A DNA stretch of 64,000 nucleotides from Corbicula japonica (lineage: Eukaryota > Mollusca > Bivalvia > Venerida > Cyrenidae), in contig JAZAYU010000052.1 of the NCBI GenBank assembly GCA_038501625.1, forward strand, positions 3,687,955 through 3,751,954, read 5' to 3'. Position 1 is the stretch's first letter. Each line of letters opens with the position of its first letter. Positions 1-11,015 of the stretch are shown in pieces. The position numbers and the translations under genes are program-made. The notes under the pieces are model-generated. The model searched no databases. It had not been told where the DNA came from and saw only the letters and a list, made by a program, of their open reading frames with translations.

Positions 1-1089
1 TTTAGTTGATTATATCAACAAATGAATATGCAAAACATATTTTACGAGCATGAAACTTGTCACATTTCAGAAAAATATTGAAATTTTCAAAAATTTATGT
101 GTATTTCCAAAGGAAATACTGAATTTTACCTCAAAAAGTTTATGTGGGTGTAAGAATTCAATAAAAAAAATGTTAAACACTTGTTGTTAAATCAAATTTA
201 GGCAATTTTCATTTCACATGCCAATTTTCACGGTCACAACTTACGTCTTTGACAACTTTTTAGACCAATAAAAGTGTCATACATTTTGGGGAATTTGTTA
301 CACTTGTGACAAAATAAAATAATGCCAATTTCAACTACCACAGGATAATTAAAACTTAATTATGTTGTACAGATCATAATATCCATATAAGTAAAGATTA
401 ATTTCTAAGAATTAAACAATACAACATCATAAATTATAATAAAAACATGAATATTTGAACAAATGTTAACTTAACATTTACATGTAACAAAAATAAATAT
501 CAGTGGGAAAACATATCTTTATTCAACATAATAAAATGCACTTTGGCAATTTTTATTATTGCTGAAGTGAAAACATTATAAAAAAGCAGTTTGTATTAAA
601 GAATTTGTTCTGAGTTTAATTCTGTTGTCCGTTTAAGAGTATAACCAAAATGTTACACTTGTGACAAAAAAGGATAAATGGCAATTTAATTGACCATATT
701 ACATCAATGTTAATTGACTTAGTTGTCCAAATGATACTTTTATGTAGTGAAAGATAGATTTTTTATAATCAATGTTACAGCATCTTATAACTAAACTTTT
801 AACAAAATTTATTATCAATATTGATCTAAATCAAAACTAAAGTCAATACATTATTGAATATAGTATCTATGTAAAATATTATAACAATTTTGATGGCTTT
901 CAATATTGTTCAATTGTTCAATGATATTCATAAAGGGTTAGTTGCGTTTCTGTATTAAATTTTGATCTTTCACTTCTTAAAAATGTTGCTAATATGTTTC
1001 ACGTGTGACATTAAACAAAAACTAAAGGTATTCAACTGATACAACTTAATTAAATCTATTTGTCTTCATTGTTTAAAAACAACTATTAC
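1..1089. other. AT-rich noncoding stretch
   Basis: I see no convincing exon or RNA gene here. The sequence is very AT-rich, with long A and T runs and stops in all frames. It contains three copies of the GTTACACTTGTGACA-type motif, described separately. Confidence 0.6.
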
Positions 1090-1525
1090 TTAAAGCCCCA
1101 GCCCTAAACTTAAGTAAGAATGTACTATTAAAAAATCATACTTGTCCATATAGACTCCAATATATTAACTCTCTAACAGAACACAAAAGGTCCGATCGAC
1201 TTCTCTCTTATAGACGGGATTTTCTATGAACATGATGATATTGTTAAATTATTGTTAACAAACTTTTAAGAAGCTAAATATGGTGTAGGTTACAATATTA
1301 AGCACAGATTTTTGACTAAGAGACCACTTCATGCGCGATCTCAATTTTTGTGACATTTCGGAAATCCTTCTTTCGCTTTTAGTCGCGCGGACCAAATTTA
1401 TTTTAGTACATTAAAATTTTATTAGCCCCAACTAATGCTGCAAATGTGTGCCTATACATTTGTAGTTCCACATACATGTAATATTTCTTACAAGAGCGGG
1501 TTAAATTGAAGTCATGCTGCTTTAA
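1090..1525 (+). mobile_element. MITE-like repeat, copy 1
   Basis: This block matches 5773-6180 along most of its length. Shared landmarks are TTAAAGCCCCAGCCCT at the left, AACAGAACACAAAAGGTCCG, TTATAGACGGGATTTTC, CGGAAATCCT, AGTCGCGCGGACCAAA and CAAGAGCGGGTTAAATTGAA at the right. The ends form a short imperfect inverted repeat (TTAAAGCCCC against GCTGCTTTAA). No ORF is present. Best read as a non-autonomous DNA element of about 430 bp; an ancient SINE is less likely because no Pol III boxes are visible. Confidence 0.6.
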
Positions 1526-1995
1526 GCTTTTGGAAAGAAATGTGACTGCAATTCATCTGCTTTTAGTTGAATCTATAAATTAAAGATGACAAAAATATAA
1601 TCCAATCCAGTAATATACTTCATGGTATTCAATCGAAATATGACAACTGAACTTTTAAGCGTATTAAACATACTAAAGTGCCTTTTACAATGTATAAAAT
1701 AAAAACACTCTACATAAGCTTTGGCCAATGCCCAACATCTTTTTTTACTTTCAAATTGATTAACCCTTTTTCCAGCCCTTATTTTTATCCCTAGTATGAA
1801 CTTCAGTTTTAAACCCCTTAATGGGACCAACAATGAAGATTTCAGTTTCTGTATGATATCTGTGGTTAGTTAGTTTGAACCTTGATTTGTTCCAAATCAA
1901 GTCAATTTTATCTTGGTGACAGAGTAGCCATTTTTAGAAACATAAATATCAGTCTGTAGCCGATAATGATGGCTCTAGATAAAGATATTCATATT

Positions 1996-2213
1996 AAATC
2001 CTTTTCTTCATAGATCTCACTATATGGCATGACAAACAGTGCAGATCCAGATCAGCTGTAACGTCCATGCTATCAAATCAGAATCTACAAAGCATTTTCA
2101 TTTATTAGGTTATTTCTGACCAAAAGGCAAACAGTGCAGATCATGATCAGACAGTACAGATGTGCTGGCTGATCTGGATCTACTCTGGTCTCACATGTGT
2201 TAAAATTGGGTTA
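1996..2213. mobile_element. Fold-back repeat of the CTGATC/GATCAG family
   Basis: The two arms are inverted copies of each other: CAGATCCAGATCAGCTG on the left and GGCTGATCTGGATCTACTCT on the right, around the conserved centre ATTAGGTTATTTCTGACCA. The same family recurs at 15747, 16592, 17354, 18190, 29029, 30905 and 31530. The right edge (GTTAA) resembles the better preserved TTAACCCTTTCCTCCATA terminus of the 16592 copy. No coding capacity. Confidence 0.65.
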
Positions 2214-3849
2214 ATTTTTCACTTTCCTACACCAAGGATTCATCAGAAAGTGTCCAACTCAGTATAATAAGTGGAATAAATGTTTGCCCTTTTCTTTTTA
2301 AATTTCTGTTGGTATAACTTTTTTTCTATTTTTCTTCTTTTAAGCTTCGTTAAGCTTATCTTTAAGATTTGTGTCACAGTAGTTTTTCCCTGTCTTTCCT
2401 TACTCGGTCTTTTAAAGTTACACTTTTCTTAGCATTTTCAGGGTTTTTTACTTGAATTTAATCTTTTCTTTTATCAAATTCTAATCTTATTACTAATTTT
2501 CCCATTGTTTATTTATTTCATATTAAAAACCTGCATAAAAAGAAATGTTATTAAAATTCTAGTAAAGAATTCAATTTTTCCGTCACAAGTACATGTATAA
2601 CATTTTCTACATATTTAAATTATGGCTAAACAATCATGCATGTACTGTCCTATGTTTTCCTAAACAGTTTCTTTTAACCAGAAAATGAACCTTATAAACT
2701 ATTCGTGGCAAAAACCAGTCTATTTTATATTAAATAATGTAAATATGAGCAGTTGAAATTTGCAGAACGGTAAAAAATTATAATTATTTAAGTTTCTACT
2801 CATTTCAATAATACTTAATTCATTACAACAGTTTTAAATTGTGAGTATGAACATCTTAGCAGCCACACAGAAGGTAACAAATGAACTAAGAATATTAAAA
2901 AGCACGAATAATGTTTTTTCTGGCACACATGTCAAAATATGTTACACTTGTGACATCAATTATGATTGTGTAGAAAAGCTGAATACTTCAATACACAATT
3001 GGCACTATGCTAGCTGATCTTTGGTGGAAGTGCTTATCTTAAAAACAGATAAGAAAGAAACCTAAGTACACTGGTCATAAAATGCTACAGGCTTAATCTC
3101 AAAATGTTACACTTGTGACATTTAGTAGTCAGTAAATTCAAATTACTATACACTGCTAGTTAACTTAATAATACTAATTTTGACAACTGTTTTATTCAAT
3201 TAAAACATTACATGATTCATAGAAAGTGCTATATATTCATTATCAAGTGAACTAAAGTTTTGCTGTTATGTTTTATTATTACAAGCTATTTTTTAGTTCA
3301 AAAAAAATTTCAGGGGCTCCCTACTTGTAGAGCATATTACTGTACAAACTACTATGTAAAATAATAGCCATTTTAACTAAAATTAAAGCAGAAAGTTAGG
3401 GCTCCGTTAGATGAGATTTCTAGGGTAATAAGCTTCCTTGAAAACATAAAGAAATAACTTTGAAAACAGGGAACATTGAAAAATGTCACACAAAAACGTT
3501 ACCCTTGTGACATTTTTGGCGATATTTTTGTTTATAACTTTTGAACTAACAAAAATAATTCCATGAAACTTTGCAACCACAATTACAATGTTTGGACCCA
3601 TATTATAATACAAAAATGATGTTTATAAAGCCATTTAGATCCTTTTTATCTGGAATAAAAGAATGTCTTCATTTTTTTTAAGTTACCCATAAACACTATG
3701 TTTATGCAGTGTAGACCCAGTGTAGACCCTCGTTTTTTAGGAAGGAGGGGCGGCGGCCAGTATCTTTTTTTTAGAAAACAGGGTCAGTCTTCAACGCCCC
3801 TGTGGTGTAGATTTCCTCTTGTGCCATGTGTTTTTAAGAATAAATAAAA

Positions 3850-4170
3850 GAAATCTCATACCTCGTGTTCAGTACTCTCACAAACAATATCTTCGACTGC
3901 CATGAGCTCACATGTCTGAATGACGAACATGACCAGTGACAAAAAACTCTTATACAAAATTGAATTGTGGCGCTGGTCTACGCTAAGCTCAGTGTGTCTC
4001 ACAATGTGACTGAGTGACTGAACATTACATTGCGAAGTCCAGTTCACAATGCAACTTCACATAAAAGTTGGTTCTCACCAGCCTTACATCTTGTTTTCAA
4101 GAAAACTCCATGCATCTGATTGTTCCGTCGCTGGGCCTTATGCTCCTTTGAATTTAAAGGCCTAATAATC
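3850..4170 (-). repeat. Dispersed repeat, inverted relative to 36880-37215
   Basis: Read on the minus strand this block matches 36880-37215 on the plus strand. Shared landmarks are ACTGAGCTTAGCGTA, TTGTCACTGGTCATGTTCG, ATGTGAGC and CTGAACACGAGGTA, in the same order. The two copies are therefore inverted and about 33 kb apart. ORFs crossing it look spurious. The family is not one I can name. Confidence 0.6.
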
Positions 4171-4651
4171 CACTGACAAGCTACCATTCAGTAGTTTTCA
4201 ACTTTATTTCTTCAGTCTAATTTCTAAAAATGGCCAATCTAGTATTGCTATTGGTTACAACGAACGATAACCTACTCTCTAAACTGACGATTAAGTTTTT
4301 TTTAGCTTTCCAAAATGTTAGTCCGATAACAATGCTACCGAATAATACCGGTAAGTTTTAATTTTTAAAGATATTTTGCAATTAGCAATTTATAAAAATA
4401 AAGCCAATAACAAAATTTTTCAAAACAATACTTTGCCGTAAGTTTTTACCAGTCAGGTTTTTTCCCGTGTTTACATTGCCTTATGCTGTGCACAACCGGT
4501 AACCAGCGCAAACGGAAGGAAAGTTTTTTTTCGTTAGTGAATGAGCATTCCTGCGACCTTAAGACGAGCTTAACGCTCGGGATCGCTTCGCGACCCCAGC
4601 TAAAGCTCGATATTACATGATCATTGTATGTATAAGGTCATCTAAACATAC
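4171..4651. other. Noncoding intronic or intergenic sequence with small hairpins
   Basis: No exon is evident. Around 4563-4612 two short hairpins follow each other (GACGAGCTTAACGCTCG, then GGATCGCTTCGCGACCCC). If the downstream CCP exon is part of a longer gene, this is intron sequence below its donor. Confidence 0.4.
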
Positions 4652-4810
4652 CATTGCAACTTGCATCAGAACTGTTCCATGTACCAGAAAACTGACATTC
4701 AATGGCGCGACTTCCATTGATATACCGACTTGCCGGACATTGTAATGTGAGTTTTGTTCCCAATGTAGTTTCTCCAGATGACCACGGAACAGGCGGAGGA
4801 GGCCCACAGT
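4652..4810 (-). CDS. Sushi/CCP domain exon
   Basis: This internal exon encodes one complement control protein (Sushi) module. The peptide runs from DCGPPPPVPWSSG to SSDASCNG and has the expected order C1 (CGPP), C2 (LQCPASRYINGS), C3 (IECQFSG), Trp (GTWNSS), C4 (DASC). The acceptor is TTGCTTGCAG|ACTGTGGG and the donor is AATG|GTATGT, giving 159 bases with phase 1 at both ends, which is typical of CCP exons and lets them be shuffled or skipped in frame. CCP modules usually sit in extracellular adhesion, complement-regulatory or receptor proteins. It probably belongs with the other minus-strand CCP exons upstream. Which gene it is cannot be told from here. Confidence 0.85.
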
Positions 4811-5772
4811 CTGCAAGCAATATTTCAAATGTATTGGCAAAAGACGGTTAGTACAAATCATCTCTGTGGGTTCTTCCAAACATGCAGTATAATATTTCAA
4901 TTCATTTATGAACAGATAGAACATTATTTGTTTGAGAAAAAATGTTACTTGGTGCTTAAGAGTCATGCAACATTACTAAGACAAAATGTAACTTGACAAA
5001 ATAACAAGGCAAACTCCAATTACATTAATGATTCAGTGAATGCATATTTCTTAATCGGATCATCAAATACGTTTATCTTGGAAGTTGTTTCAGTACCTAT
5101 TGGTTATAAAAAAGAAAACCAATCGAAAAAAGTTATTTGGTTGTGGCAAATTAAAAGGGAGGTAATTTACCAAAACGCATATTCAAGTTTCTTCTGTACA
5201 TGCCATAATCTTCTAACTATGTCTGAGAAAATATCTGTTTGAACGTTAATGATATCTATCTCATCATTATTTAATATCTATCTCACCATTATTTGAGAAA
5301 GATAACTGTGACATCTGTGAAAACAAACAACATCTTCCTGCTTTATTTAATGTTTAGATATATGAAATACCACGAAATTCAATTACGAATAAAATATAGC
5401 ATACTCTTAATTTTTTTAATTTATAAAAAGGTGAGTTTTCATTTTTGCTCAGTGATGTTAATGTTTTATGTTTTAATAAGAAAAGTTCGATATGGGTAGG
5501 CTGCAGTTCTTGTATATTATTTTAAAGGAATTCATGAAACACTGCATTATATAATAAATTTGAAAAAATAGTGTGTGGGTACCGCCATTTTGTCTGACAA
5601 TGTTATTAGCTTCTTGTTTTTTACATGTTTGTGTTCTTTTGCATGTAGCATTGTCAAGTTGAAGGGTTGGTTGGAGAAAAGAAAAATTCTATTTATAAAA
5701 TAATTTTATTTAATTTTATTAAACTATATTTAATAAATGTAATTATCAACCAATTAGCAGCAGTCAGTTTAG
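4811..5772. other. Noncoding sequence upstream of the CCP exon
   Basis: AT-rich with no supported exon or RNA gene. Several short plus-strand ORFs lack motifs and splice context. A local repeat (GATATCTATCTCA, then AATATCTATCTCA) occurs near 5250-5290. Confidence 0.45.
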
Positions 5773-6180
5773 TTAAAGCCCCAGCCCTTAACTTAAATAA
5801 GAATTTGATTGAATATTTGTCCATAAAGACTCCAAATTATAAACTCTCTAACAGAACACAAAAGGTCCGATCGAATTCTGTCTTATAGACGGGATTTTCA
5901 ATGATATTGTTAAATTATAGTAAACGAACTTTTAAGAAGCTACATATAATGGAGCTATATTTAGCACCGACGAAGAGACCAGTTCACGCGCGATCTCGAT
6001 GTCTGTGACGTTTCGGAAATCCTACTTTCGCTTTCAGTCGCGCGGACCAAACTTATTTTACTTAATTAAAATTTTATTATTTTATAGCCCGAACTGATGC
6101 TGCAAGTGTTTGCCAATAATTCTAAATACATGTAATATTTCATACAAGAGCGGGTTAAATTGAAGTAATGCCGCTTTAAA
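5773..6180 (+). mobile_element. MITE-like repeat, copy 2
   Basis: Second copy of the element at 1090-1525, same orientation. It starts TTAAAGCCCCAGCCC and ends CGCTTTAA, with the shared internal blocks AACAGAACACAAAAGGTCCG, TTATAGACGGGATTTTC and CAAGAGCGGGTTAAATTGAA. The copies differ by scattered substitutions and small indels. Confidence 0.6.
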
Positions 6181-6726
6181 CCTTATGCAATGAGTCAGGG
6201 TTATCTGAACTATTTCAAGAGCTTTCTTTTCAAAGAATTCATGAAAGAACTTAAAGATTATAACATGAATAAATAAACCAACAGTAGCGTTAATAAATCG
6301 TTAAAAAAGTCACGTTTTTAATGCTTCTGTAGTAGAAGCCTGGAACCAGCTAGATTGTTTATAAAAAAAAACTGAACTACTTATCTTCTTTTTTTAATTC
6401 TTTTCATTTTCTTTTTTCTGATATGCTGAACCATCTATGTTCTGGCATTTAAGGGAAATAAAATGCATATCAATAAGGTTCCTGCAGGAGTTGCTTTTAT
6501 TGGATATACTATATGTGACCAGGTGTTTATTTGATATATTTGATTAATTTCACTTTTAGGAAAGACCATGTGATTAATTACTTTATTCGCTGTGACATAG
6601 AATATTTCTAGAGCGTTTATGTTTTTGTGTATTTCTTTTCGGTACTTATATTTTTCGAGGGGAAAATTCTCATGCTACATGTAAGAAGTTGGCGCGAGAA
6701 GTTTTCAAAGTGCGGTTTAAGCACTT
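6181..6726. other. Noncoding sequence, nothing recognised
   Basis: AT-rich, with no coding signal, RNA gene or clear repeat structure that I could support. Confidence 0.4.
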
Positions 6727-7560
6727 ATTATTCTCCGCCGCAAAGCAGTTGTTGGATATAGGAATGGTCTTCGTCTGTTCGTCCGTCCGTCCTTCCGTGC
6801 GCGCACATTTCGTGTCCGGTCCATAACTTTTCAACCCCTTGAAGGAATTTCATGAAACTGTAGTCAAATGTTCTCCCCATCAATACGACGTGCCGGCTCA
6901 AGGTCAAGGTCACCAGTGGTGTTTGAAGATTTGAACCATGTATTTCGTGTCCGATTCATGTCTTCTGAACCCCAAGAAGGAATTTCATGAAACTTTAGTC
7001 AAATGTTCTCCCAATGAAGACGACGTGCAGAACCAATGTTCCAACCAGACCGGCTCAAGGTCAATGTCACCAGTGGTGTTTAAAGATAGAAACCGTTTAT
7101 TTCGTGTCCGGTTCATATATTCTAAACCCCTAGAAATAGATGAAAATTTAGAAGGAATTTCATGAAACTTAAGTGAAATGCTCAGCCCATGATGACGATG
7201 TGCAGAACCTATGTTCCCACTTGGCCAGCTCATTGTCACCATTGATGTTTGAAGATTTGAACTATGTATTTTGTGTCTGGTTGATATCTTTTGATCCCCT
7301 AGAATGAATATCATGAAGCGTTCATCGAATGTTCAGCCCATGCAGAATCCATGTTCCAACCTGGCTGGCTCAAGGTCAATGTCATTGAAGTTTTGAACTG
7401 TGTATTTTGTGTCCGGTTCATATCTTCTGAGCCCCTGCAATGAATTTTATCAAACTTTAGTCAAATGTTCATTACACCAAGAAGATGTGCAGAACTCATG
7501 GTCTAACCTGGCCGGATGAAGGTCAATGTCACTAGTTGTCCTTGAATTCATATTTTACCA
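6727..7560 (+). repeat. Degenerate tandem array, units of about 150-165 bp
   Basis: A leader (CTCCGCCGCAAAGCAG, then GTTCGTCCGTCCGTCC) is followed by about five diverged units. Each carries TTTCGTGTCCGGTTCATA, CTGAACCCC, AAGGAATTTCATGAAACTT, AGTCAAATGTTC, GACGTGCAGAACC, GTTCCAACC and GGCTCAAGGTCAATGTCACC in that order. ORFs through it (6728, 6938, 6985) are artefacts of the repeat. The plan of leader plus tandem core matches the arrays at 24615-26270 and 29574-30560, and resembles the pearl or Helentron-type non-autonomous elements known from bivalves. Confidence 0.7.
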
Positions 7561-7680
7561 TGTCTTTCATATTTGCTCCATCACGTCCAACTGCTGAAGA
7601 TATATTTGTTAATTTGCCATAACCTTTCCAACATTCCTGCACGCGGCGGGGGATATTGCCGTTCCGACTGCCTTGTTTAC

Positions 7681-8477
7681 TTAAGGTATGACCATCCTAA
7701 TGAATACCTATATCAAGAAGAGTATCCAAGGGAGGTAACTATAGTAGTAAATTAGAATAGATTTCTCTCATGCAAGAGGACCAGGGTTCAAATCCCACTG
7801 AAAGCTATTTTTTTTTGTAAGCCTAGAGCTTAAATAATTGGCATATTTCTTTTTTTCCTGTGTAATTCTGTCATTGAATATAAAATTCTCATGATTTAAA
7901 CTAAAATAAGCAAAATAATCAAGATTAAAGGGGTTTTCGCTATCAGAATAGTGTTTATTCAAGTCATCAATTTGAAAATTTCTAAAACTGGACGGTAAAC
8001 TTCTCTGAAATTTTGTTTAAATTTTGTTTAAGGTATATAGTTAAAAAATGGTAAATTTTTGTATATTGCACCAATCAGGATTTTGCACAATTTTCATTAA
8101 TTTAGTCTCGTGAAATATAAAAAAAAAATGCATTTTTTAAATTTATTTGGTCAAAAAATGTCATTTTAAGATAAATTCTGTATTTATATAATTATTATAT
8201 CTTAAATTGGTTTAGTAAAATATAACATATTTTGGATAAACTGTAAAAAATTAGGGTTGAAATTAATAAATAACAAACAATTTTGTCACCGATTAAAGAA
8301 TTTGGATACTTTCACGTTTTTTCTCACTTTTTTTAAATAAAAAAAGCTTAAAATCTCAAAAACTACATGGTGAAAATAATTAAAATTTTGCATACAAGTC
8401 AGTGGTATGAAGCAGTTGATGAAAAAATAATCAGATGTTGTTTCTTAATAGTGCCCATTAGGATGGTCATACCTTAA
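7681..8477. mobile_element. TTAA-flanked MITE with perfect terminal inverted repeats
   Basis: The left end TTAA-GGTATGACCATCCTAATG (7681-7702) and the right end CATTAGGATGGTCATACC-TTAA (8456-8477) are perfect inverted repeats over 22 bases. If TTAA is the duplicated target site, the inverted repeat is 18 bases. TTAA target sites are typical of piggyBac and Kolobok superfamilies. The interior is AT-rich with no transposase. It contains a B-box-like GGGTTCAAATCCC at 7784-7796, so a tRNA-derived piece may be nested inside. The minus-strand ORF at 7768-7962 is not supported as a gene. Confidence 0.75.
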
Positions 8478-10325
8478 CATTAAAACTGAGTTAATCTAGT
8501 TTAATACATTCGATGCTGTAATATTTAGTGGGAAGGTAGAGTTGTTGGTCTGTCGGTTGGGTTGTGAATTCAGTCGCTTACTTTTATTGTATTCGGTTTG
8601 AAAGGTGTTTATCTTCAGAAGCCATCTTGGTATTTTTCATCAATCAGATTTTGTTTTCAAATGTTTGAATATTTAAATCTGATTGCAAGTCCAATGATTA
8701 TTAACAATTGTTAACAGCAGCAAGTTAATATCACATCCCCACAGACCAGACATTGGGTGTGAGTTCACAAATGTTGTTGGAACGGGTGTTGATAGCATTC
8801 ATCAATATAAGTAAAGCCATGATGTACATTTCATTTTATAATTGTTTGTTAATATATTATCTGTAAGAGACTATTGTATTAAAATATATAACCACAACCA
8901 CTATACCAAGGTAGCTTCGAACAAGGTGAAATACCGATGGGCAATCCGTGTTTTAGACTACCTTTGTGTATTTACAGTTCTTTACTCGATATGTTATATA
9001 TACTCTGACCCAAGTTCTAAAGTTAAAAAGTGTACCAAGTTACATGTACATGTAGATATTTATGATGTAAACGTGACTGAACTTGTCGACCTGATTAAAT
9101 ATGTAACCGCCCCTGGTTGTTTGTTTCAAAGCATGTGCATGGACACACATATATAAAAAAGAGTTACAGATGTACAGATTGAAACCAAAACGGAAAAATC
9201 GCGACATCTTGCTCATCAATTCTGAGAGCCGATTATTTTGATTATGCCCCGGCTAAGACTGCAATCGTTTGAAACACTGTACAGGTGTTACTGAAATGTG
9301 TTCAATCAATATTGTTATTTCTTCATCTTTCAGAAATTACATTTTTCTGTCACTTTTCATCCCTCCTCACTGACCCAAATACTTTCATATAAACCCATAC
9401 ACTCTCTCTACCTTTTATCTGCGCGTGATTGTCTCACAAAATCTTTTACAATTTTTACTTTTTTAAAGCAAACTTGTATTCGTTTCGTAAAGTGTTTTGA
9501 CGATGTTAAGAAAAGTTACTTCTTCCATTGAATTTTCTTGCTAATAACACCGTATGGGTGAGGATGTCATCGTTTGCCTTGTTTCCCATTATGCTATAGT
9601 CAGACTAAGTAGATTTGCAATAAATCTTCTCTGCTTTACTTGTGTTGAATTAAATTTCACTTTTACATCTGTGGAAGACACTAAATGCAAGACAAATATA
9701 TATTTCAATTAAATGTATACGCCTTTTCGTGTCTTTTTTATTTGTAGAAATTTTAAAGGTGTAAATGTTTTTATACGAATCAACAATGAGATCTGTCAAT
9801 ATAGCCAGCATACGTTACTGATATAGATGCAGATGTAACAGTAGCCAATTGTCCAAATATATTACGATTATACATGTATATGTGATTGTTTCAATTTAGT
9901 TGGGTTTATTTTTTTTGTTTCTGAAGTATTTAATCATTTTGATTATATCCTGTTTCTAATTCTGCAAACAATTACTTTTTAATATAAAAAGAGTTACACT
10001 CTGTTGATAATTATATTCAGAGAGACTTAGCAACATTGCATAAAAAATAAAGAAAACAACGTTATTACCGTACCGAAGTTAGCAAATTTGATATTCTCGC
10101 ATAAGTTATATTGCCGAAAATAGATCAAAGCGTAAGCGAGACAAACAATGACCTGTTTTTTTTTTGTTTTAAGGTTATGAAATCATTAATAATTTAATAT
10201 AGATCTGCATATTGATCTTTTTAATGAGACTAACGTGTAAAGTAAAACTTCTATATGGTGTTTCATTTTGTGGGAAAACACACTGAAAAATAGTTTAGAC
10301 AAAAGAAATTATAAAACATATTTAC
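8478..10325. other. Noncoding sequence below the 10.3 kb CCP exon
   Basis: No supported exon. ORFs at 8842-9156 and 9298-9531 have AT-biased composition, no recognisable domain and no splice context. On the minus strand this would be the intron between the CCP exons at 10326-10673 and 4652-4810. Confidence 0.4.
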
Positions 10326-10673
10326 CGATCAACAGGCAGGACGGCAAATCACTCCATGTTCGGCTACTTAAACAAGTAACGAACTGAATTCCATTTAATT
10401 TGTAACCATAATTACAATTGATGTTTGCTACATCGCCAAAAGATGTGCCATTTATGAAGATAATATGACCATTGTTTGGCGGTACAAGGGTCCCACAAAC
10501 CACAGGATTACAGGTTGGAAGGGTTGTCCACTGACCATTACTGTCACAAACTACCGAGTTATTTGACGACGCTGTGAAACCTCCATTGCATTGAACAACA
10601 AACGAGCTGTTAAAATGTGTAGTCGACAGACCTGTGATTGCACCATTCGTTATAGACGGTGGATTACCACAAT
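10326..10673 (-). CDS. Exon encoding two Sushi/CCP domains
   Basis: An intact exon of 348 bases with phase 1 at both ends (acceptor TTTTTTCAG|ATTGTGG, donor TTGATCG|GTAAAT). It encodes two CCP modules. Module 1 has CGNPPSITNG, VVQCNGGF, VVCDSNG, QWTT, LPTC; module 2 has CGTLVPPNNGH, NINCNYGY, VTCLSS, TWSD, LPSC. All eight cysteines and both tryptophans are present. There are several N-glycosylation sequons (NSS, NNS, NGT), consistent with an extracellular protein. A diverged duplicate lies upstream at 11007-12475. The exon order on the minus strand puts it before the exon at 4652-4810. Confidence 0.88.
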
Positions 10674-10820
10674 CTGAAAAAAATGTCTTAAACATACTGA
10701 TCAACTGAGAGAGAAAATTGGCCAACACATTTAAATTCGCAAGAACCTAGTAATTGCATTTTCAACCGAAAACCTTAGTACACAATAATCTAATGTGAGC
10801 AGTTCACTCGGAGATAAGAC

Positions 10821-10945
10821 AGCAATAACACGGTAGCAGGAATGATAGAATGATATTTTGTTTAATTATAGGGGAGAAGAATTGTAAAAAGTTCTGTGCT
10901 ATACATTTTGTGATCATGGTTTTAAATATGAAATTACAACTTTAT
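10821..10945. repeat. Dispersed repeat fragment (AGCAATAACACGGTAGCAGG family)
   Basis: The word AGCAATAACACGGTAGCAGG, followed by A-T-rich sequence and AAGTTCTGT then TTTTGTGATCATGGTTTTAAATAT, recurs in similar order at 34107-34195 and in part at 45169. The identity of the family is unknown. Confidence 0.5.
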
Positions 10946-11015
10946 CCTTCTCCGAAACTGGATCAAAGGAAAAACATGCCAATTACAATGTGCGAAACAC
11001 ACTTACCGACCCTTA

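Larger units (their letters stand above)
297..3512 (+). repeat. Six dispersed copies of a GTTACACTTGTGACA motif
   Basis: The 15-base word GTTACACTTGTGACA occurs exactly at 297-311, 652-666, 2941-2955 and 3106-3120. One-base and three-base variants are at 3498-3512 (GTTACCCTTGTGACA) and 996-1010 (GTTTCACGTGTGACA). All are in the same orientation, usually after A-rich and before A- or T-rich sequence. Outside the motif the copies do not obviously align. Spacing is irregular (355, 344, 165 and 392 bases between neighbours). The word is partly palindromic (12 of 16 positions if the preceding T is included). It could be a clustered protein-binding site or the best preserved core of an old repeat. 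Confidence 0.7.

Noticed and set aside
8842..9156. 104-aa plus-strand ORF
   Set aside because: No domain, biased composition, no splice signals and no neighbouring coding evidence.
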